Below are positions 34,224-37,244 of a DNA stretch of 37,244 bases, one piece after another. The stretch is taken from NCBI GenBank assembly GCA_016873715.1, contig VGWF01000035.1:1-37244 (forward strand). Direction: 5' to 3'. The notes below the pieces were generated by a model, which did not search any database, had not been told where the DNA came from, and saw only the letters and a list, made by a program, of their open reading frames with translations. This stretch comes from Lentisphaerota bacterium. GTDB lineage: Bacteria; Verrucomicrobiota; Kiritimatiellia; PWTM01. Within the stretch, counting starts at the first letter, position 1; every line of letters starts with the position of its first letter. The position numbers were made by a program, and so were the translations under genes.

Positions 34224-34249
34224 CGGGAGGGCGCGGTGCCACCCGCGCC
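34224..34249 (+). repeat. REP hairpin, TGCCAC-loop class (copy 8)
   Basis: Same as copy 7, spaced exactly 54 bp, so it codes an 18-residue repeat (GAGGTAPSR...) when read in the RAYT frame. Confidence 0.85.
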
Positions 34250-34411
34250 GAATGCGCCCGTGCCCGCCGGCAACATCCCCTGCATCCCCCGCAGGTCCGC
34301 CGGCTCCATCGGCCGCAGGCGGAGGCCGCCGTTCACCGTCGTGGAATCCGTCACGCAACTCCCCTCATGCCGGTGCGGCCGAAGCCGTCGCGGCCCCGGC
34401 GCCCGCGTTGA

Positions 34412-36208
34412 TCATTTCGCCCCTGCCGCGGCCGCGCGAGCCCTGGAGTCCTGCCAGTCCCGCGTCCCTCCGAGCACGCGCAGCCACTGCGCCCCGGCGG
34501 CGATCAGGTGCGCGTAGCCGCCGGTGTCCGAGAACGCATCGAACGCCACGCCCGGCAGCGCCGACTGGCATCCGATCCCGGTCGGGATGTAGCCGTACGC
34601 GTCGAAGATCGCCTCCCACGTGCGCAGCCCCAGCCCCAGTTCGCGCTCGAGCGCCGCGCGGACGTCGGCGGACGAAGGTTCCGCCGTGCCGGTTCCGGGT
34701 TCCGCGTTCCGGGTTCCGCGTTGGATGTTGGGTGTTGGCTGTTGGTTGTTGGACGTTGAATCCGCCGTTCGATGTTGGGCGTTCGATGTTCGATGTTCGA
34801 TGTTCTCTTCTGGAAAGAACCCCGGCTTCCGTATCCTCTCCATCGCCTCGTCCCACAGCCCCGGCCGCTCCGCGAGCGCCTGGAGCGCCCAGCCGCTGAC
34901 GATCATGTTCTGCGGGCCGAAGCGTGAACCGATGGGACGCGGACCGCCGTGCGGCCCCTTTCGCTCCGAGCGCAGATCCTGCGGCCGGCCGTCGACGAAC
35001 TTGTAGGGATGGAGGTCGAAGACCCCGATGCCCGGCGGCGCGGGCGCGTCGTCGCAATAGGCGCGGTAGAGCATCGGCAGCGTGAACGCGTCGTAGACGA
35101 GGCGGAACGCGGCGGGCGCCGCCAGCGATCCCTCCCGCGCGACCGCGACATGGAACTGGTACACCTGGTCGTCCGCGAAGCCGGGCACGCTGACCGGCTC
35201 GCCGGGCTTGAACTCGACGACCGCGCGCCGCCAGTCGTTGCGGGCGGTCTCGACCGAGGCCCACGTCGTCTCGGGCAGCGACCGGCGGACCGCGTCGTCC
35301 CCCGACGCCACCGCGAGCGCCGCGCGCACCATCGGGATCGAGGGCGCCCCGTGGCGGGCGCGGCACTCCTGGAGGTTCCGCGCCGCGTCCGCGACCTGGG
35401 CCGCCAGCGCCCGCTCCGCGGGGTCCTTCGAGTCGTGCAGAAGCTCCCACGCGAGGAGGAGCATCACGGCGAGATCCTGCGCCATGTGGCTCGACGAGCC
35501 GTGGGAGTAGCCGCTCAGGCGCCCCTCGGGGTTGGGTCCGCTCCATTCGTTGCGGCCGGCGAAATTGACGTGCCGGTCGCCGTCGCGACGGTTGAGCATG
35601 TCGAGGCTGACCGACGCGCCGTCGTCCCACCAGTACGGGACGAAGCCCTTCTCGCGGCCCTGCAGAAGCCACTCCTTGCTCCCGCGCCAGCCGCGGTCGT
35701 CGCCGGGACGGCCGTCGTTGCGGTCGGAGGTGAAGAGCGCGTCGCCGCCGTTGAGCATCCGGACGTAGAACGGGAGCTGCCACCGCACGAGGACTTCGCG
35801 GTAGAACGGGTCGCCCGTCGCGCGCGCGGCGTGGACCATCGCGGCGGCGAACCAGGCGCCGTCGTGCATCGTGTCCAAGGCCTCGCCCTGGATCCACTGC
35901 TGCGGCGCGCCGGACTTCGCGACGTGGAAGTACTCGTAGATCATCCCGCGCTGCGGCGAATCGACGCGCTTGAGGTGGTGGTCGAGGACGTACGTCGCGA
36001 GGCGCTTCATGAACGCGCGGGTCTCGTCCGCCGTCATCGGCGGCTTCCCGCTCCAGGCGCGCGTCCAGGCGGGCCCGGACGCCGTCGGCGCGGCCGGGAC
36101 GGAGCCCGGCCCTCCAGCCGCGTTGGTCGGATTACGGTCGTTCGCCGCGGCCGCTCCGGCCGCCAGGATGACCAGGATGCCGATCCGCAGGTCCGCCGCG
36201 CGACGCAT
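34412..36208 (-). CDS. Secreted protein of unknown function, perhaps an alpha/alpha-barrel enzyme
   Basis: A 598-residue protein I cannot assign. Residues 1-19 look like a signal peptide. The bulk is helix-rich with conserved-looking aromatic patches (GMIYEYFHVAKSG, ALDTMHDGAWFAAAMVHAA, WWDDGASVSLDML, SGYSHGSSSHMAQDLAVML, FDLHPYKFVDG), suggesting an (alpha/alpha)6 fold like that of some glycoside hydrolases or lyases. Two repeat elements lie inside the frame: a REP hairpin at residues about 32-39 and a heptamer array in the region about 470-510, after GFFPEE. The rest resumes with SADVRAALERELG. GGAGGGTGAGG precedes the ATG at 36208. The gene is followed by the RAYT region. Confidence 0.7.
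   Translation of the reverse strand: MRRAADLRIGILVILAAGAAAANDRNPTNAAGGPGSVPAAPTASGPAWTRAWSGKPPMTADETRAFMKRLATYVLDHHLKRVDSPQRGMIYEYFHVAKSGAPQQWIQGEALDTMHDGAWFAAAMVHAARATGDPFYREVLVRWQLPFYVRMLNGGDALFTSDRNDGRPGDDRGWRGSKEWLLQGREKGFVPYWWDDGASVSLDMLNRRDGDRHVNFAGRNEWSGPNPEGRLSGYSHGSSSHMAQDLAVMLLLAWELLHDSKDPAERALAAQVADAARNLQECRARHGAPSIPMVRAALAVASGDDAVRRSLPETTWASVETARNDWRRAVVEFKPGEPVSVPGFADDQVYQFHVAVAREGSLAAPAAFRLVYDAFTLPMLYRAYCDDAPAPPGIGVFDLHPYKFVDGRPQDLRSERKGPHGGPRPIGSRFGPQNMIVSGWALQALAERPGLWDEAMERIRKPGFFPEENIEHRTSNAQHRTADSTSNNQQPTPNIQRGTRNAEPGTGTAEPSSADVRAALERELGLGLRTWEAIFDAYGYIPTGIGCQSALPGVAFDAFSDTGGYAHLIAAGAQWLRVLGGTRDWQDSRARAAAAGAK
34691..34802. repeat. Heptanucleotide array inside a coding sequence (16 in-phase units)
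   Basis: Sixteen 7-bp units in unbroken phase. They start as GGTTCCG types, switch to TGTTGGN, then TTCGATG, and include one decayed TCCGCCG. On the coding strand the frame stays open and gives heptad peptides such as NIEHRTS and DSTSNNQ. The same GATGTT and GTTGTTGG units occur at 8688-8785. Confidence 0.88.
36092..36115 (-). repeat. REP hairpin, CTCCGT-loop class, inside a coding sequence
   Basis: Minus strand GGAG foot, stem GGCCGGG/CCCGGCC, loop CTCCGT. It lies in the N-terminal part of the secreted-protein gene, just after the signal peptide, and reads GGPGSVPAA in frame. Confidence 0.75.
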
Positions 36209-36309
36209 AGGCCTCACCCTCCGCCGCCCGCCCCGGGACGGCGCGGCCATCATCGGCGAGCCGGCGACCGCCGACAAGCGGCACATCGCCCGGCATGAAA
36301 CGGCCCTGC

Positions 36310-37244
36310 CTACCGCGCGTCGGCCTCGCCGGACCGGCCGAGGGTCTTCAACTGGCGGTCGGTGACCAGGAGGACGAAGCCCTTCCCCGCGGCGCCGTCG
36401 GTGGAGCGCTTCACGGCGGCCGGCTTGGTCCCGTACTCGATCAGCAGCACGGGCTTTCCGGCCTTCGTGGCGCGGTCGAGGAAGCCGAGGCTGGGGTCCA
36501 CATGGTTCTTGGGCTGGTTCCTGTTTCCGTCGGTGAACAGGTCCTCGACGCCGACCGCGTCGACGGTCGCGAGGAACGCCGCGTCTTCGAGAAGCTGCAC
36601 GCCGTTCTGGGGGATGACCACGAAGCCGGGCTTCCGGCGCCGCGCCTCGTCCGCGATGCGCCGCACCCACGCGATCATGTCCTCGCGGTAGGTCTTCCCG
36701 GTCGCCGGGTTGGGCCGGTGGTCGATCCAGTCCTTCGTCGCCGGGTCGAACTCGAAGGTCTCGAACGCGTCGACGAGATCGAGGTAGACCCCGTCGAAAC
36801 CCGCGCGGACGATCGCCTCCAGCTGCCCGAGCATGATGTCCTGCCACGCCGCGTCCCAGTAGCGGACCTTGTAGTTGCCCTTCCACTCGGGATTCTCGTC
36901 GCCCAGCCACGCCGGCGCCTTCGGATCCGGCCGGCCGTCGCGCGCGGTGTCCCACTCGCGCTTCCAGTAGGGCCGGTAGTTCTCCGCCTCGCCGATCGAG
37001 AGGTAGGCCACCACCTTCCGGCCGGCCCGCCCGGACCGGATGGCCGCGAGGTCCTTTTCCGCCCACCGGCCGTCGTCGTCGCCCTCGAAGAACGGATCCA
37101 GGATGATCCAGTCCCGCCCGCAGTCCGCCAGCCGCCGCACGACCTCGCCCCGCGTCTTGCCCAGGCCCTCCGCCTGCAGCACGTACGCGAAGCTCCGCGG
37201 CGCCGCGGGCGCCCCCGCCCCGACCCGCCCCGCCGCACACAGAA
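36310..37244 (-). CDS. GH114-like secreted glycoside hydrolase, 5' end cut by the window
   Basis: At least 311 residues; the start lies beyond 37244. The first visible residues (CAAGRVGAGAPAAPRSFAYVLQ) look like the end of a signal peptide or lipoprotein leader, so only a short piece is missing. The body matches the TM1410/endo-alpha-1,4-polygalactosaminidase (GH114) barrel: DWIILDPFFEGDD, VVAYLSIGEAENYRPYW, FDGVYLDLVDAFETF with catalytic-type Asp residues, VIPQNGVQLLED, VGVEDLFTDGN, LLIEYGTKPAA. Such enzymes cleave amino-sugar polymers like Pel, but substrates vary. A GTG at 37182 inside the frame is not the true start because the family's FAYVLQ motif lies before it. Confidence 0.75.
   Translation of the reverse strand, partial: LCAAGRVGAGAPAAPRSFAYVLQAEGLGKTRGEVVRRLADCGRDWIILDPFFEGDDDGRWAEKDLAAIRSGRAGRKVVAYLSIGEAENYRPYWKREWDTARDGRPDPKAPAWLGDENPEWKGNYKVRYWDAAWQDIMLGQLEAIVRAGFDGVYLDLVDAFETFEFDPATKDWIDHRPNPATGKTYREDMIAWVRRIADEARRRKPGFVVIPQNGVQLLEDAAFLATVDAVGVEDLFTDGNRNQPKNHVDPSLGFLDRATKAGKPVLLIEYGTKPAAVKRSTDGAAGKGFVLLVTDRQLKTLGRSGEADAR

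Larger units (their letters stand above)
33598..34354 (-). pseudogene. REP-associated tyrosine transposase (RAYT, Y1/HUH family), frameshifted
   Basis: A Y1-transposase-like gene that has been disrupted. RKHPVHLANVERF (from residue 88), FVTVCTQDRRPVL and MIMPDHVHLF with the HUH pair His149/His151 form the N-terminal half; WKGMVARAVEG and WQRDCWDTQLRD follow. Near 33691-33700 an extra base shifts the frame, so the SYVAMNPVRKGLV block with its conserved Tyr is lost from the reading frame. A GTG at 34354 has a GGGGAG ribosome site; a GTG at 34111, just before the conserved domain, is an alternative start. Residues about 35-83 and 188-200 are REP hairpins translated in frame. RAYTs move or shape REPs using single-strand DNA chemistry. 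Confidence 0.8.

Noticed and set aside
33681-34358. A 225-codon open frame opposite in phase to the RAYT gene
   Set aside because: No HUH motif in that frame; the RAYT frame holds the conserved residues.

Overview
The window is very GC-rich (roughly 70% by eye) and tightly coded on both strands. The gene content suggests a free-living Gram-negative bacterium of the PVC group, most likely Kiritimatiellota or a nearby Verrucomicrobiota/Lentisphaerota lineage; this is an inference without a phylogeny. It rests on RNase HIII, several Tat-exported sugar-isomerase-like enzymes, a sulfatase, a DUF1080 protein, large secreted glycosidases, a Wza/Wzc-type export locus and a RAYT transposase with REP hairpins. 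No tRNA, rRNA, CRISPR array, phage or plasmid gene was seen.

Layout. 1-4026 (+): membrane FHA protein, Tat-exported TIM-barrel protein, nitronate-monooxygenase-like flavoprotein, AIM24-family protein. 4130-10246 (-): secreted glycoside hydrolase with a nested carbohydrate-binding domain, a Tat-exported FucI/AraA-like protein and a sulfatase, which together look like glycan catabolism. 10352-12645: putative secreted metalloprotease (+) and an amidohydrolase (-). 12745-14802 (+): rpsB-tsf with a promoter, a structured leader and a textbook terminator. 14849-16144 (+): NERD protein and DJ-1/PfpI protein. 16175-17236 (-): SO_0444-type permease. 17285-24165 (-): exopolysaccharide locus (small secreted protein, outer-membrane barrel, Wzc-like tyrosine autokinase, Wza-like lipoprotein, O-antigen ligase/polymerase with TPRs) with no glycosyltransferase inside it. 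24341-28241 (+): rnhC, FAH-family hydrolase, hemW, DUF1080 protein. 28328-31835 (-): acpS, pdxJ, a tandem-GGDEF protein and a UgpC-like ATPase, apparently one operon from a consensus promoter. 31912-33192 (-): Tat-exported pyruvyl-transferase-like protein. 33217-34354: decayed RAYT with eight REP hairpins and a tandem duplication. 34412-37244 (-): two secreted proteins, the last (GH114-like) cut by the window edge.

Three genome-scale patterns stand out. First, REP hairpins share a GGAGGGC foot but carry two different loops (TGCCAC, or CTCCGT/CTTCGT) with covarying stems; they sit between genes and inside two reading frames, beside their probable RAYT transposase, which is frameshifted in a way that loss of one tandem copy would repair. 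Second, strictly 7-bp-phased repeat arrays occur downstream of the sulfatase gene and in frame inside a secreted protein gene. Third, several genes have a -35/-10 pair with exactly 17 bp spacing and a -10 box ending only 6-9 bp before the start codon, implying leaderless mRNAs.
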